Below, in pieces: positions 40,425-49,416 of a stretch of DNA of 51,817 nucleotides (its first letter is position 1; every line of letters begins with the position of its first letter). The DNA lies in assembly GCA_947488235.1 (NCBI GenBank), contig CANLAQ010000015.1, positions 1-51,817 on the forward strand. Reading direction: 5' to 3'. This DNA is from Flavobacteriales bacterium (lineage in GTDB: Bacteria; Bacteroidota; Bacteroidia; Flavobacteriales_D; Crocinitomicaceae). Position numbers and translations under genes: made by a program. The notes below the pieces were generated by a model. That model ran no database searches, was not told the DNA's origin, and worked only from the letters and a program-made list of their open reading frames with translations.

Positions 40425-40536
40425 ACTTTTAATTTTAGAGTTATAGATTTTCTTCAATGATGATGAAGGATTTTCATCTTCGTAGCATCTAATATAAAGA
40501 GCCGCATTTTTATAAGGTTCATTAGTAATTTCTTTT

Positions 40537-40544
40537 TAAATTTG
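40537..40544 (+). promoter_or_regulatory. -7 box upstream of the T9SS type A cargo gene
   Basis: TAAATTTG is a full match to TAnnTTTG. It overlaps a possible TTG start at 40542 and so argues that translation starts at the ATG at 40560. Confidence 0.45.
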
Positions 40545-40559
40545 ATAAAATTAATAACC

Positions 40560-41549
40560 ATGAAAAAAATACTACTTTGTTTAATTTTCGCGCCATTATT
40601 TACATCAGCGCAAAACTTTAACCTAGCCAACGAAGCGTCAATTGGATCTTTACAATCCCTATTTCTTTGTGATTCTAATACCTTTTCATATGCTTCTAAC
40701 GTTGGTTCTAATGTAACTTGGGATTACAGTCAATTGGCTGGAATTTTTGGTATAGTAAAAGATGTTCAAATAAAAGACGCGACCCTGGATTCAGAATACG
40801 CATCATTTTCAGGAGCACAAAAAACAATGGAAATTGGAGCTACCCTGAGAACATTTTATTCTTCTGACGCAAGTTCTAGAATTTCTCAAGGATTTGTTTT
40901 TAATGAAGTAAGTCTTGGAAATGTCGTTGCGTCATGGCCGGTAAATAATGAATTATTGATGAATTATCCCTTTGCACTTGGTTCTAATACAAGTGATGTA
41001 TTTGATGGTACCATCACAAGTACTACTACGGGTACTATTCCAACAAATGGTGTGTCAGTCACAAGTGTCGATGGAACTGGAACACTTCTTTTACCTGGTG
41101 GAACTAGTTACAGCAATGTATTGCGCTTTCACTTAAAAGATTCTGCTACTGCAATTGTATTCAATACACCAGTACATTTTATCAGAAACCAATTTGAATA
41201 TTACGACTTCACGATTAGTAATTTACCTATTTTCCTGTATTCAAATATTAAACTTGAATCTGCCTTATTAAACAATTCTAGTACGCTTGTACTTTCTAAA
41301 GACCAACCCACCACCTTTGTTGGCTTAGAGGAAAATAGTTTGGATTCCTTTACTTTTTATCCTAATCCTGTGCAAAATAAATTAGAGATAGACGGGAATA
41401 TTGATCCGAATCAAATCAGCATTTATGATCTTAAAGGAGCAATTCAAAATTATACTTTAGAAAATTCAACGCTAGATGTAACGCAACTTCCAGCAGGCGT
41501 TTATTTAATAAAATCAGGAGCATTTGTTAAGAAATTCATTAAACTTTAA
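40560..41549 (+). CDS. T9SS type A sorting-domain protein
   Basis: A 329-residue secreted protein. The signal peptide is MKKILLCLIFAPLFTSAQ. The body (~250 residues) is beta-rich with no known motif. The C-terminal ~75 residues form the type A sorting domain: FTFYPNPVQNKLEI, ISIYDLKGAI, LDVTQLPAGVYLIKSGAFVKKFIKL. It should be carried across the outer membrane by T9SS and attached or released after trimming of this domain. The function of the passenger part is unknown. The following gene begins close behind and may be co-expressed. Confidence 0.85.
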   Translation: MKKILLCLIFAPLFTSAQNFNLANEASIGSLQSLFLCDSNTFSYASNVGSNVTWDYSQLAGIFGIVKDVQIKDATLDSEYASFSGAQKTMEIGATLRTFYSSDASSRISQGFVFNEVSLGNVVASWPVNNELLMNYPFALGSNTSDVFDGTITSTTTGTIPTNGVSVTSVDGTGTLLLPGGTSYSNVLRFHLKDSATAIVFNTPVHFIRNQFEYYDFTISNLPIFLYSNIKLESALLNNSSTLVLSKDQPTTFVGLEENSLDSFTFYPNPVQNKLEIDGNIDPNQISIYDLKGAIQNYTLENSTLDVTQLPAGVYLIKSGAFVKKFIKL

Positions 41550-41562
41550 TGCCAACAGTTTG

Positions 41563-43833
41563 TTGAATTTTAAAAACTTTCTTTTTTTATTCTTAGTTAT
41601 CTTCCTTGCGTTTTCTGGTCAAACTCAGGTAAATAATGGTTTATCTACCGAAGTTCGTGCCTATCTGTTCCATATCGTACGAAAAAGTCCCATTTTAGAA
41701 AAGAATATTGGTATAGCTTTTGAATATGTTGGGCCAAATATAAAATTATCTGACGGTGGTATTAATTATGATTCACTTGAATTGTTGATCATCAATGAAC
41801 CGACCTTATTGATTATTAGGAATGATATTATTGCTAAATCACCCAAGGGACTCCTTGCGGAAGCCAGCAATAAGACTGCGCTTTGGGAACTTTGCAAACA
41901 AATTCAATTGGTACTGAATGGAGAAAAGCAACAAACTCTGATTACCTCCTATTTAGATTATTTTTTTGATTCACTACCTAATTCTGTAAGCAGAGGTAAG
42001 AATTATAATGAATTACTCAGCCCTTCAACCAGTCCAATTTTTCAAACAAACTTATCCCTTAACGATCGCATTCAACTATTAGAAGCGATGGGAATCAAAG
42101 ACAGAAACGAACAAAAATTAATTTTTGACGCACAAAGTAATGCGATCAACAAAGCGGTTGAGAAAAGAGCATTAGAAATATTTAAAATTTTAGGTGGACA
42201 AGTTTCCTCCTTTGAAAATATATTAATTGCATGTGGAGATGGAAGTTATACCAGTGGATTATTGGAAGAAAGAGATAAAGATGAATATGGAGAATGGAAT
42301 AAAGGATTGCCAAAAGCCATTGGGTTTTTTCCTTATGATGTTTACTTATTCGGCACAAAAAAACCTGAATTAAAATCAAAGCGCATTGTTTCAAGATGGG
42401 TAGAGACTGTCGGAATGGACAAAGAAACCGTTTTACACTTTGATGTTTGGGGTTATAATAGCACTAAACAAACTACAGTAGTAATTGAAAAAGATGGTGC
42501 ACAATATCACTTGTTTGGATCAGAAAAAACTAGGTTTTTATCGCCCGATTCAACTTTCTCTTCAGGGATTACCTTTCAAACCATAATCAACCAAATTATT
42601 GAATATACTTTCAAAGACTTAAAGGGAAGTATTGATGGAAAAGAAGGCTATAATGCAATGATCAAGCAAACGCAAACTGACATTCAAGAAACACTTCTTG
42701 CAATACATGAAAAAGAATCTTCTTATGACAATTTGCATAAAGTTGACTATGTAACTAAGAAAAGGCCTTCTCGAGAAATGAGGAAAAAGAAAAAAAATAA
42801 TAAAAATGGTGGGCCAATTGATTTACAACCAACTACAAAATCGAGAAAAAAAGCAAAATCCAACAACCAAGATGAATTAGTTGATTTGTATTTACGATAT
42901 GATGAACTTCAAAATGATCTTCAAAATTTAATTTTGGAAAAAGTTCCAATTCAGGAAGAATACACACAAAAGAAAAAACTAATTGATTCTTATTCAATGA
43001 AAATGGGGGTCAATTGGATGCCCTATACCGTTAAAGATGGATTGTATTTATACAAAGATGGCGCCCGCTTTGACTTGTACACACAGGAATTCACTTTCCC
43101 TGCCACCAAGGAAAAATCATCAGTTGAAATTCGATTGATCTCTATTCCAGAAGATTTTGAAGGAGAAAACGCAGACGAAGTAATGTTGCACATGACAAAA
43201 TTGGATGCAGAACCATTTTTTGATGCCAATATTCAATTGGAATTAATGGATGTGTTTGATTCTGATAAGTTTAATTTTAACGCAGCTATTTTCACCCTAA
43301 AAGACAGTAGTGATTTAAAGATGATTTTTACGCAATTCAAAAAGAATCCAGTCCCTATTTTAGTTTATTTAGATGCCTATGGGATTGGTGAGTGGAATGG
43401 TGATAAAATTCAAAGAGATTCAAAACAAATTGAAATTTCTAATTATCCAGGTGCAACTGACGAGGAAAGAAAATCAAACAGAGCATCAATAGATTTCAAA
43501 AGGTTGAGAAGTAGCCATTTATTGATAAAAATGGATCGCAATTTAATACTGAAAATTAATTCTTCTACTGATCCCGTTAAATCAAATCTAGATCTTGGTC
43601 TACTTGATTTAAATAATTTGTCTAAAGAGTATTCATTAAGCAAAAATGAAGTGCTATCTGCCCTAAGGTGCATTGCATTGTTGGATAAATTGCAAAATGA
43701 ACTGAATATGCAAGCAACAAAATACCTATCTCAAAGTGATTCTAAAAAGTTTATAGATAAACTAGAGGAAGCTATTGGAAAGGCAAAAATTGAAATTTCA
43801 GGTAATAAAATTCGAATCAAAGATTTTAAATAG
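41563..43833 (+). CDS. Large exported protein of unknown function
   Basis: About 756 residues, not recognised. The frame extends up to a TTG at 41524, but a TTG at 41563 (or 41560) falls just after the previous stop and opens a clean signal peptide (NFKNFLFLFLVIFLAFSGQTQ). There is no ATG nearby. A charged, lysine-rich segment (~residues 405-440, RPSREMRKKKKNNK) is flanked by predicted coiled-coil stretches (LYLRYDELQNDLQNLILEK). The C-terminal half has alternating strands and acidic loops. No catalytic motif or membrane helix beyond the signal is visible. Its 3' end overlaps that of the convergent helicase gene by eight bases. Confidence 0.7.
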   Translation: MNFKNFLFLFLVIFLAFSGQTQVNNGLSTEVRAYLFHIVRKSPILEKNIGIAFEYVGPNIKLSDGGINYDSLELLIINEPTLLIIRNDIIAKSPKGLLAEASNKTALWELCKQIQLVLNGEKQQTLITSYLDYFFDSLPNSVSRGKNYNELLSPSTSPIFQTNLSLNDRIQLLEAMGIKDRNEQKLIFDAQSNAINKAVEKRALEIFKILGGQVSSFENILIACGDGSYTSGLLEERDKDEYGEWNKGLPKAIGFFPYDVYLFGTKKPELKSKRIVSRWVETVGMDKETVLHFDVWGYNSTKQTTVVIEKDGAQYHLFGSEKTRFLSPDSTFSSGITFQTIINQIIEYTFKDLKGSIDGKEGYNAMIKQTQTDIQETLLAIHEKESSYDNLHKVDYVTKKRPSREMRKKKKNNKNGGPIDLQPTTKSRKKAKSNNQDELVDLYLRYDELQNDLQNLILEKVPIQEEYTQKKKLIDSYSMKMGVNWMPYTVKDGLYLYKDGARFDLYTQEFTFPATKEKSSVEIRLISIPEDFEGENADEVMLHMTKLDAEPFFDANIQLELMDVFDSDKFNFNAAIFTLKDSSDLKMIFTQFKKNPVPILVYLDAYGIGEWNGDKIQRDSKQIEISNYPGATDEERKSNRASIDFKRLRSSHLLIKMDRNLILKINSSTDPVKSNLDLGLLDLNNLSKEYSLSKNEVLSALRCIALLDKLQNELNMQATKYLSQSDSKKFIDKLEEAIGKAKIEISGNKIRIKDFK

Positions 43834-45202
43834 TAAAGAATTCATCCGGGAAATTTAGGAGATACACTTGTTTTTTGGAGCGCGTTATACAGGTGTATAG
43901 CCAACGAATATAATTTTCATTTCGCATTTGTTCTGGTAGAAAGCCAAAATCAATAAAAACAGATTCCCATTGTCCACCTTGCGCTTTATGAGCAGTAACT
44001 GCATTAGAATATTTAACCTGCAAGGCATTAAAATATTTATTCTTCAAAATCAATTGATAGCGTTTCTTTTTATTTTTCTCTTGATAATAGTCTTTTTCAA
44101 TTTCAAAGAAAAGTGTTTTTAATCGATCGCGTGACAAACTAGGTGCTTCCACAGTAAGTGCTTCGAGGTTAAGAATCAATTCCATTGGTTTTTCATCTGG
44201 ATAATCGACAAAAGAAATTTCTGCTGTTACGAATTCAAAACCATATAATTTTTCCCTTCTTCCGATTCTATTGATGCGGATTGTTTCTCCATTAGCGATA
44301 AAACCAATTAAAGATTCAGGTTGCAGCCAAAAATAATTATTCTTAACTACCATGAGAATATCCTCCTTCGCTACATTTTCTTCATGACCTAAAATTCGAG
44401 ATCTAATTTCACCGTTCCATTGATTGGCTCTTTTGTTTGACATGGTCAACAATACACATTCATCCATGCCATGTTTGGCGTATGACTGTTCCAGTAATTC
44501 ACTTAAATCCGCACCACCAATTCTTTGAACATCCGTTCCGAAAAAAGAAAATAAGGGCAAAGAAAAAGACGAAGTATTCCTCAATTCTGTGGCAGCTTGT
44601 GTGATTTGAGAATCTGTAGCTTGACGAACGATTTCTTTCAATTCAGAATGAAACAATTGTACTTGAGGATATAAGTTTTTTAAATAATCAAGATCTAAGG
44701 CAGGGGAATCTGTTTGTCCAACAGGAGGCAGCTGACCAGGATCTCCCACCAACATGAGTCGACAACCTACTCCACTATACACATAATTCATTAAATCAGC
44801 CAATAAACTATTAGAAGAAGTTGCGTCCTCAACCCCAACCATAGAAGCTTCGTCTACAATAAAAAGAGTGTCTTTGTATAAATTTTTTGCTTTAACGAGA
44901 CTGGTTCCAGCATTAAATTCACCTCCTACAAAATATATTTGTTTGTGAATGGTAAATGCCGCTTGCTTGGAGTAATTGGAAATAACCTTTGCTGCTTTTC
45001 CAGTAGGTGCCAACAATCGAAACTTATTTTTATCTAAGAGTAAATGTTGAACTATACTTGCAATTAAAGTTGATTTACCTGTTCCAGCGTATCCTTTTAA
45101 TATAAACAGTGGAAAGCGCTCGTCTGATTGATAAAATAGATTAAAAGAATCAATTGCTTTTTGTTGGTCTTGTGTGTACTCCAATTTTTTTAATGGACTC
45201 AT
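43826..45202 (-). CDS. RecD-like superfamily 1 DNA helicase
   Basis: A 458-residue ATP-dependent helicase resembling RecD2 or phage Dda. Walker A is LKGYAGTGKSTL near residue 40; Walker B/motif II is LFIVDEASMVG; motif III is LMLVGDPGQLPPVG. The C-terminal UvrD-like part contains AVTAHKAQGGQWESVFIDFG and a final YTCITRSKKQVYLLN. All helicase motifs are present. It is about half the size of RecD2 and lacks a long N-terminal domain. It is a stand-alone gene, divergent from the DUF3822-type gene and overlapping the preceding convergent gene at the 3' end. Confidence 0.9.
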   Translation of the reverse strand: MSPLKKLEYTQDQQKAIDSFNLFYQSDERFPLFILKGYAGTGKSTLIASIVQHLLLDKNKFRLLAPTGKAAKVISNYSKQAAFTIHKQIYFVGGEFNAGTSLVKAKNLYKDTLFIVDEASMVGVEDATSSNSLLADLMNYVYSGVGCRLMLVGDPGQLPPVGQTDSPALDLDYLKNLYPQVQLFHSELKEIVRQATDSQITQAATELRNTSSFSLPLFSFFGTDVQRIGGADLSELLEQSYAKHGMDECVLLTMSNKRANQWNGEIRSRILGHEENVAKEDILMVVKNNYFWLQPESLIGFIANGETIRINRIGRREKLYGFEFVTAEISFVDYPDEKPMELILNLEALTVEAPSLSRDRLKTLFFEIEKDYYQEKNKKKRYQLILKNKYFNALQVKYSNAVTAHKAQGGQWESVFIDFGFLPEQMRNENYIRWLYTCITRSKKQVYLLNFPDEFFTI

Positions 45203-45337
45203 TTTTTACGCATCTAACTTAGTAAATTGGATTGGAATATATCAAATTTCCTACTCCATATAAAAGTACTCGTTTTATTAACATGTACCAATAGAATAGT
45301 AAGGAGAAAATTAAAAAATGAAGAAGAAAATGACTAC

Positions 45338-45366
45338 TTGATAAGGCGAAAAAAATTGTAACTTTA
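45338..45366 (+). promoter_or_regulatory. Promoter of the DUF3822-rsmD-coaD operon
   Basis: TTG (45338-45340) is separated by 18 bases from TAACTTTA (45359-45366), close to the Bacteroidota pattern TTTG-N19-TAnnTTTG with one mismatch in the -7 box. This is the best two-part promoter I found in the window. It leaves a leader of about 36-40 bases. Confidence 0.5.
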
Positions 45367-45409
45367 CACATAGGAAATTATACCTAATTAAAAAATTTAA
45401 GAAGTCAAA

Positions 45410-46162
45410 ATGACTCCACATCAACTCATATTTCACAAAGAGGGCATTAGAATCATCTCCAAAAATGGAGATTCTAGCAAAGAAGAACGCTATATATTAC
45501 AATCAAATTCTTTAGAAATGAAAATAGCCGAAGTAAAATCCTTTATTAAGGATGTGACGGCTTCCTCATTTCTACATGCCAAGGATTTCACTTGTTACTA
45601 TGATGTCAATCAATATACTTTAATTCCTAGTTCTGTTTACGATACTGCTCTTATTGAGAAATATTTTGAGTTGAATTTTGGTAAAATACAAGATGAATGT
45701 ACCTTAGCGGCGCAGAGTTTACTCCATATTGGTATAACGAGTATTCATGAAATCGCTACTTGGGCTTCACAATTTTGTGAAAATATTTTTCCAGAACAAG
45801 CCCTAAATCCACTTCACATTCAATATTTGAAACAAGTTGAAACTTTTCGAAATGATGCCATTGGAGGCGCACTTTGCATTGGAAATCAGCATTTCAATCT
45901 GCAATTGTTTCAATATGGGAAATTATTATTTAGTCAAGAAATAAGCTATCAAAACGAAGATGACATTGTGTATTACACTTTAGGAGCTTTTAAAAAACTA
46001 CCTATTGACACTGCAAAGGGAAATATTTCAGTTTATCCTGTATTACAAGATTTAGACCCAACTCGTATTGTTGAAACCATCAATAAGATTAAAGATTTAA
46101 ATGATTATTCCTTTGTAATTCAATCATTTGACACCTATCAAAACGACCTATTGTGCGTATAA
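45410..46162 (+). CDS. DUF3822 family protein
   Basis: A 250-residue soluble protein of the Bacteroidota-restricted DUF3822 family. The family has an actin-like/ASKHA-type look, with two similar halves, and no proven function. Visible traits are no signal peptide, ALCIGNQHFNLQLFQYGKLLFSQE near residue 165-190, and a final part suited to a regulatory or assembly role. Family assignment is from overall pattern and from its place directly before rsmD, an arrangement frequent in Bacteroidota. Its 3' end overlaps rsmD by ten bases. Confidence 0.75.
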   Translation: MTPHQLIFHKEGIRIISKNGDSSKEERYILQSNSLEMKIAEVKSFIKDVTASSFLHAKDFTCYYDVNQYTLIPSSVYDTALIEKYFELNFGKIQDECTLAAQSLLHIGITSIHEIATWASQFCENIFPEQALNPLHIQYLKQVETFRNDAIGGALCIGNQHFNLQLFQYGKLLFSQEISYQNEDDIVYYTLGAFKKLPIDTAKGNISVYPVLQDLDPTRIVETINKIKDLNDYSFVIQSFDTYQNDLLCV

Positions 46163-46689
46163 TCAGCGGTTTTTTAAAAAGTAGACGCTTTTCAGTACCC
46201 CCTGGATTTCCATCTCGACCTACCACAGATTATGCAAAGGAAGGATTGTTTAATGTCCTTCAGCATTCAGTCGATTTATCAGACATGCGAATTCTAGATT
46301 TATGTGCAGGAACAGGTAATTTGTCCTTTGAGTTTGTCTCTAGAGGCGCAGGAAATATAATTGCAGTAGATGAAAACTACCGATGCACTAAATTTTTAAA
46401 GTCAAATGCTATTGATTTAGGTATTGAGAATCAATACCAAGTAGTAAGAGCAGATTGTTTACTCTATTTAAAAGGTAACACAAGTAAATTTGACTTAATT
46501 ATCGCTGACCCTCCTTATGCGGCAGATTTTCATGCTCAAATTGTTCAATTGGTTCAAGAAAGAGAACTTTTGCACCCCGATGGAATATTGATTATTGAAC
46601 ATGGTAAACAAACCGATTTAAGTGCCTTAACCAATTTCACATTTTGCCGTATATTTGGTAACGTACATTTTAGTTTTTTTGAAGCTTAA
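46153..46689 (+). CDS. rsmD: 16S rRNA (guanine966-N2)-methyltransferase RsmD
   Basis: RsmD methylates G966 of 16S rRNA during 30S assembly. The 178-residue protein opens with MRIISGFLKSRRFSVPPG, using a GTG start inside the end of the preceding gene. PTTDYAKEGLFNVL, SAM motif I ILDLCAGTGNLSFEFVSRGA and the catalytic DLIIADPPYA are all present. Overlap upstream (ten bases) and a one-base gap downstream to coaD point to a tight operon. RsmD next to coaD is a widespread bacterial arrangement. Confidence 0.94.
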   Translation: MRIISGFLKSRRFSVPPGFPSRPTTDYAKEGLFNVLQHSVDLSDMRILDLCAGTGNLSFEFVSRGAGNIIAVDENYRCTKFLKSNAIDLGIENQYQVVRADCLLYLKGNTSKFDLIIADPPYAADFHAQIVQLVQERELLHPDGILIIEHGKQTDLSALTNFTFCRIFGNVHFSFFEA

Positions 46690-46690
46690 C

Positions 46691-47149
46691 ATGCAAAAAA
46701 TAGCCTTATTTGCCGGTTCGTTTGATCCTTTTACTAAAGGACATGAATCTATTGTTCTGAAAGCATTACAAATTTTTGATTCCATTGTTATTGGTATTGG
46801 AACCAACACCTCCAAAAAATACTTATTTCCTATTGAAAAAAGGGTGCAACACATAGAAGGTATTTTTAAAGGAAATGATAAGGTAAGCGTAGTCGTTTAT
46901 GAAGGATTAACGGTGAACTATTGCAGCGAGCATAATATTCATCACCTTATTCGTGGTTTAAGAAATACTCAAGATTTTGAGTATGAAACTTCCATTGCAC
47001 ATGTAAATAATTCCTTGACCCATATCGAAACTGTTTTTTTGCTAACCGAATTAAAATATAGCGCGCTCAACTCCAGTATAGTCAGAGAAATATACAAAAG
47101 TAAAGGTTCCATTGATTCTTTTGTAACCCACTCAGAATTGCTCGTTTAA
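46691..47149 (+). CDS. coaD: Phosphopantetheine adenylyltransferase
   Basis: CoaD makes dephospho-CoA from phosphopantetheine and ATP, the penultimate step of CoA synthesis. The ATG at 46691 gives 152 residues and the normal N-terminus MQKIALFAGSFDPFTKGH, with the TxGH nucleotidyltransferase motif ending at His18. The longer frame opening at 46655 would overlap rsmD and is not supported. HHLIRGLRNTQDFEYE and the C-terminal NSSIVREIY, corresponding to the ISSTxxR motif, are present. Confidence 0.95.
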   Translation: MQKIALFAGSFDPFTKGHESIVLKALQIFDSIVIGIGTNTSKKYLFPIEKRVQHIEGIFKGNDKVSVVVYEGLTVNYCSEHNIHHLIRGLRNTQDFEYETSIAHVNNSLTHIETVFLLTELKYSALNSSIVREIYKSKGSIDSFVTHSELLV

Positions 47150-47159
47150 TTTACATTGA

Positions 47160-48596
47160 ATGACTATGAAAAGAGTTTTTTTACTTTTACTAATCCTGAT
47201 TACTTGCCTTGAAAGCGCATCCTTAGCGCAAATGCAAGTCAAAGGTATCGCACCAGAATATTCAAATTCAAAAATAACTTTAAGTTCCATTAGCGATTTT
47301 ATTTCGAATAAGGAAAACCAACTTGCTTCTGATACCATTAATGAAAAAGGATATTTTAATTTAACGGTAAGTGCTGCTAATATTAAGAATGCTGGATTAG
47401 AAAGTATTCAAAAATACATTCTGCGGGTAAATAATTCCTATGCTTATTTATATCTAGAAAATAGAAAATATTACACTGTAGAATTCCCTTTACCTGAATA
47501 CATTGCAAGCAGCAATAGTGAGGTCGAATTAACTTTTTTTGACTTAGACAGTACAGACATTAATTACAAAATCTTAGGATTTCAAGCCTGGATGGACGGG
47601 TATCTTTCTGATATTTACTATACTAAAGAAGCCGATCATGCTGCATTTATTAAAAACATTCAGGCATTTAAAAACGAAGCATCCGCTGTTTATAGCCAAG
47701 ACACTTCCACTTTTCTTTTTAATTTCGTCAAATACTCCATTGGACAGACCATTGATAACATTCCATTTTTAGGAGCTCCTTCGTTAACAGATAAATACAA
47801 TTTCTATTTTTCCAATCAACCAATAGGCTATCAAAATGATGCCTACATGGATTATTTTAAAGGATTTTACAAGCGGTATTTATATCAATTAGAAGGGAAC
47901 AATGCAAAGGAACTTTACAGTGCTTTTGCAAGTTCAAATTTAGCATTTGCCGACAGTATTCTAGAACGAGATCCATTTTTAAAAAATCCTGAGTTGCGAG
48001 AATTAGTCTTACTGAATATTTTAAGAGAAGAATATTATAGTAATTATTTACCTAAATCAGGATCTTTTCAATTATTATTTCAAATAGAGAAACAAAGTGA
48101 GTATTCTAATATTAGAAATATCGCTTCTGCTTTATACAATCAATTTAATGGATTAAATATTGGAAGTAAATTTCCCGATATCATTTTAGATCAAAGTAAG
48201 CTTAATGAAAAATTAAGTGCCTTAAAAGGGAAATACATCTATGTACACTGTTATAATCCTTCCAATAAAGATTGTATTGCAGAATTAAAAAGTCTTAAAA
48301 AATTACAAGAGAAATATGGTAAGGATATTAGTTTTATTACCCTTTACTCTAAAAATGAAACGGCCTATACAGCAACAGAGCAAAGGAATCTTGATGTAAT
48401 TAACTGGCCTAAATATGGATTTGATGTTAACAATGAAATATGGGAACAGTTACAAGTAAAAACATTTCCTTATTACCTGTTAATAGATGATTCTTTTCAC
48501 TTGTATTCAGCGCCTGCTCTAAGTCCAACGCCAAATGGAAAATACGAAACAATTGAAAAAACCTTCTACGATTTAGTGCATAAAGAAGATGAATAA
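47160..48596 (+). CDS. Thioredoxin-fold (TlpA-like) exported protein without CXXC
   Basis: A 478-residue exported protein (signal MKRVFLLLLILITCLESASLAQ, from the ATG at 47160 or 47166). Residues ~25-120 resemble the DUF4369-type beta domain often fused to thioredoxin domains. A helical middle follows. The C-terminal ~140 residues look like a TlpA/AhpC fold (GSKFPDIILDQ, GKYIYVHCYNPSNKDCIAELKSLKKL, VKTFPYYLLIDD). The redox CXXC is missing: only the second Cys of the active-site position remains. It may bind or sense rather than reduce disulfides. It is the last gene of the rsmD-coaD run and ends one base from the convergent rhomboid gene. Confidence 0.8.
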   Translation: MTMKRVFLLLLILITCLESASLAQMQVKGIAPEYSNSKITLSSISDFISNKENQLASDTINEKGYFNLTVSAANIKNAGLESIQKYILRVNNSYAYLYLENRKYYTVEFPLPEYIASSNSEVELTFFDLDSTDINYKILGFQAWMDGYLSDIYYTKEADHAAFIKNIQAFKNEASAVYSQDTSTFLFNFVKYSIGQTIDNIPFLGAPSLTDKYNFYFSNQPIGYQNDAYMDYFKGFYKRYLYQLEGNNAKELYSAFASSNLAFADSILERDPFLKNPELRELVLLNILREEYYSNYLPKSGSFQLLFQIEKQSEYSNIRNIASALYNQFNGLNIGSKFPDIILDQSKLNEKLSALKGKYIYVHCYNPSNKDCIAELKSLKKLQEKYGKDISFITLYSKNETAYTATEQRNLDVINWPKYGFDVNNEIWEQLQVKTFPYYLLIDDSFHLYSAPALSPTPNGKYETIEKTFYDLVHKEDE

Positions 48597-48597
48597 T

Positions 48598-49140
48598 TTA
48601 TTTCTTAAAATAAGCCCAAAAAATACCTGAAGCCCCTCCTGCTAAATGAGCGAAATGAGAAATATTATCTGCTTTAAAAGAAGCCAAGATTTCTTGTCCC
48701 AAATACAGTACCAATACCAATAAAAAAGTAAGTGGAATTTCATTCGATTTTGAATGCACTAGTGTAGATAAAATAATCAACATAAATACAATACCACTCA
48801 TTCCAAGTAGCCCATTATCCCAAAAAAACGTGTGAATGATGGCGGTAATGATGGCGGTAACCAACAACATCAATAAGAATTGATTGGATCCATATTTCTT
48901 CTCAATAATTGGAGCAAGAAGCAGAAACATGGCTAAATTTCCCAACAGATGTCCGGTATCAGCATGACCGAAAATATATCCAAAAGTACTGATATACCAA
49001 ACTATATTGTTCTGTTGGAAATCACCATTTAAAATGAAAAATTGTGCCAAAGGATCAGGAAAAGATCTTGCTATAAAGTAGGCCATTACAGCAATAGCTG
49101 AAAAAATTAGTGTTATTTTAGATTCAAAAGTAATTTTCAT
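48598..49140 (-). CDS. Rhomboid family intramembrane serine protease
   Basis: A 180-residue six-helix membrane protease that cleaves single-span membrane proteins. The start at 49140 (MKITFESKITLIFSAIAVMAYF) lies just after the clpS stop; an upstream frame from 49188 would overlap clpS and lacks a sensible N-terminus. The catalytic dyad is Ser115 in LLGMSGIVFML and His165 in SHFAHLAGGASG. GHADTGHLLGNLAMFLLLAP carries the helix-2 His/Asn typical of the family. Substrate unknown. It forms a minus-strand run with clpS and the SPOR-domain gene. Confidence 0.92.
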   Translation of the reverse strand: MKITFESKITLIFSAIAVMAYFIARSFPDPLAQFFILNGDFQQNNIVWYISTFGYIFGHADTGHLLGNLAMFLLLAPIIEKKYGSNQFLLMLLVTAIITAIIHTFFWDNGLLGMSGIVFMLIILSTLVHSKSNEIPLTFLLVLVLYLGQEILASFKADNISHFAHLAGGASGIFWAYFKK

Positions 49141-49142
49141 TC

Positions 49143-49412
49143 TTATTCTATTTTTGCACTTAAGCCTTTCTCTAATAATGATGTGCACTGGGGTTCTAGT
49201 TCATCATACATACCATATTTAACGATGCACTTTCCGGCTGTATGAACAATATAAGCACATTGTTCTGCTTCCATTAATTTGTGTTTACAAGTAGCCATTA
49301 ATGAATTAATGACATGATCAAATGTATTTACATCATCATTATACAAAACTAGGGCTGATTCAGCAACGATTTCTTCCTTTGTTTCAAGTAATTCAAGTGT
49401 TTCTGTTTTCAT
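49143..49412 (-). CDS. clpS: ATP-dependent Clp protease adaptor ClpS
   Basis: An 89-residue N-end-rule adaptor that hands proteins with bulky N-terminal residues to the Clp ATPase. The core motif VLYNDDVNTFDHVINSLM, the helix with CKHKLMEAEQCAYIVHTAGK and the C-terminal strand are all typical. The N-terminal extension (~20 residues) is acidic. Its partner here would be ClpC at 25201-27723, since no ClpA is seen. It begins four bases after the stop of the SPOR-domain gene and ends two bases before the rhomboid gene start. Confidence 0.95.
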   Translation of the reverse strand: MKTETLELLETKEEIVAESALVLYNDDVNTFDHVINSLMATCKHKLMEAEQCAYIVHTAGKCIVKYGMYDELEPQCTSLLEKGLSAKIE

Positions 49413-49416
49413 TGTC

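Noticed and set aside
40425..40536. A terminator after the M61 peptidase gene
   Set aside because: Only a 6-bp GATGAA/TTCATC stem was found, with no T-run; too weak to annotate.
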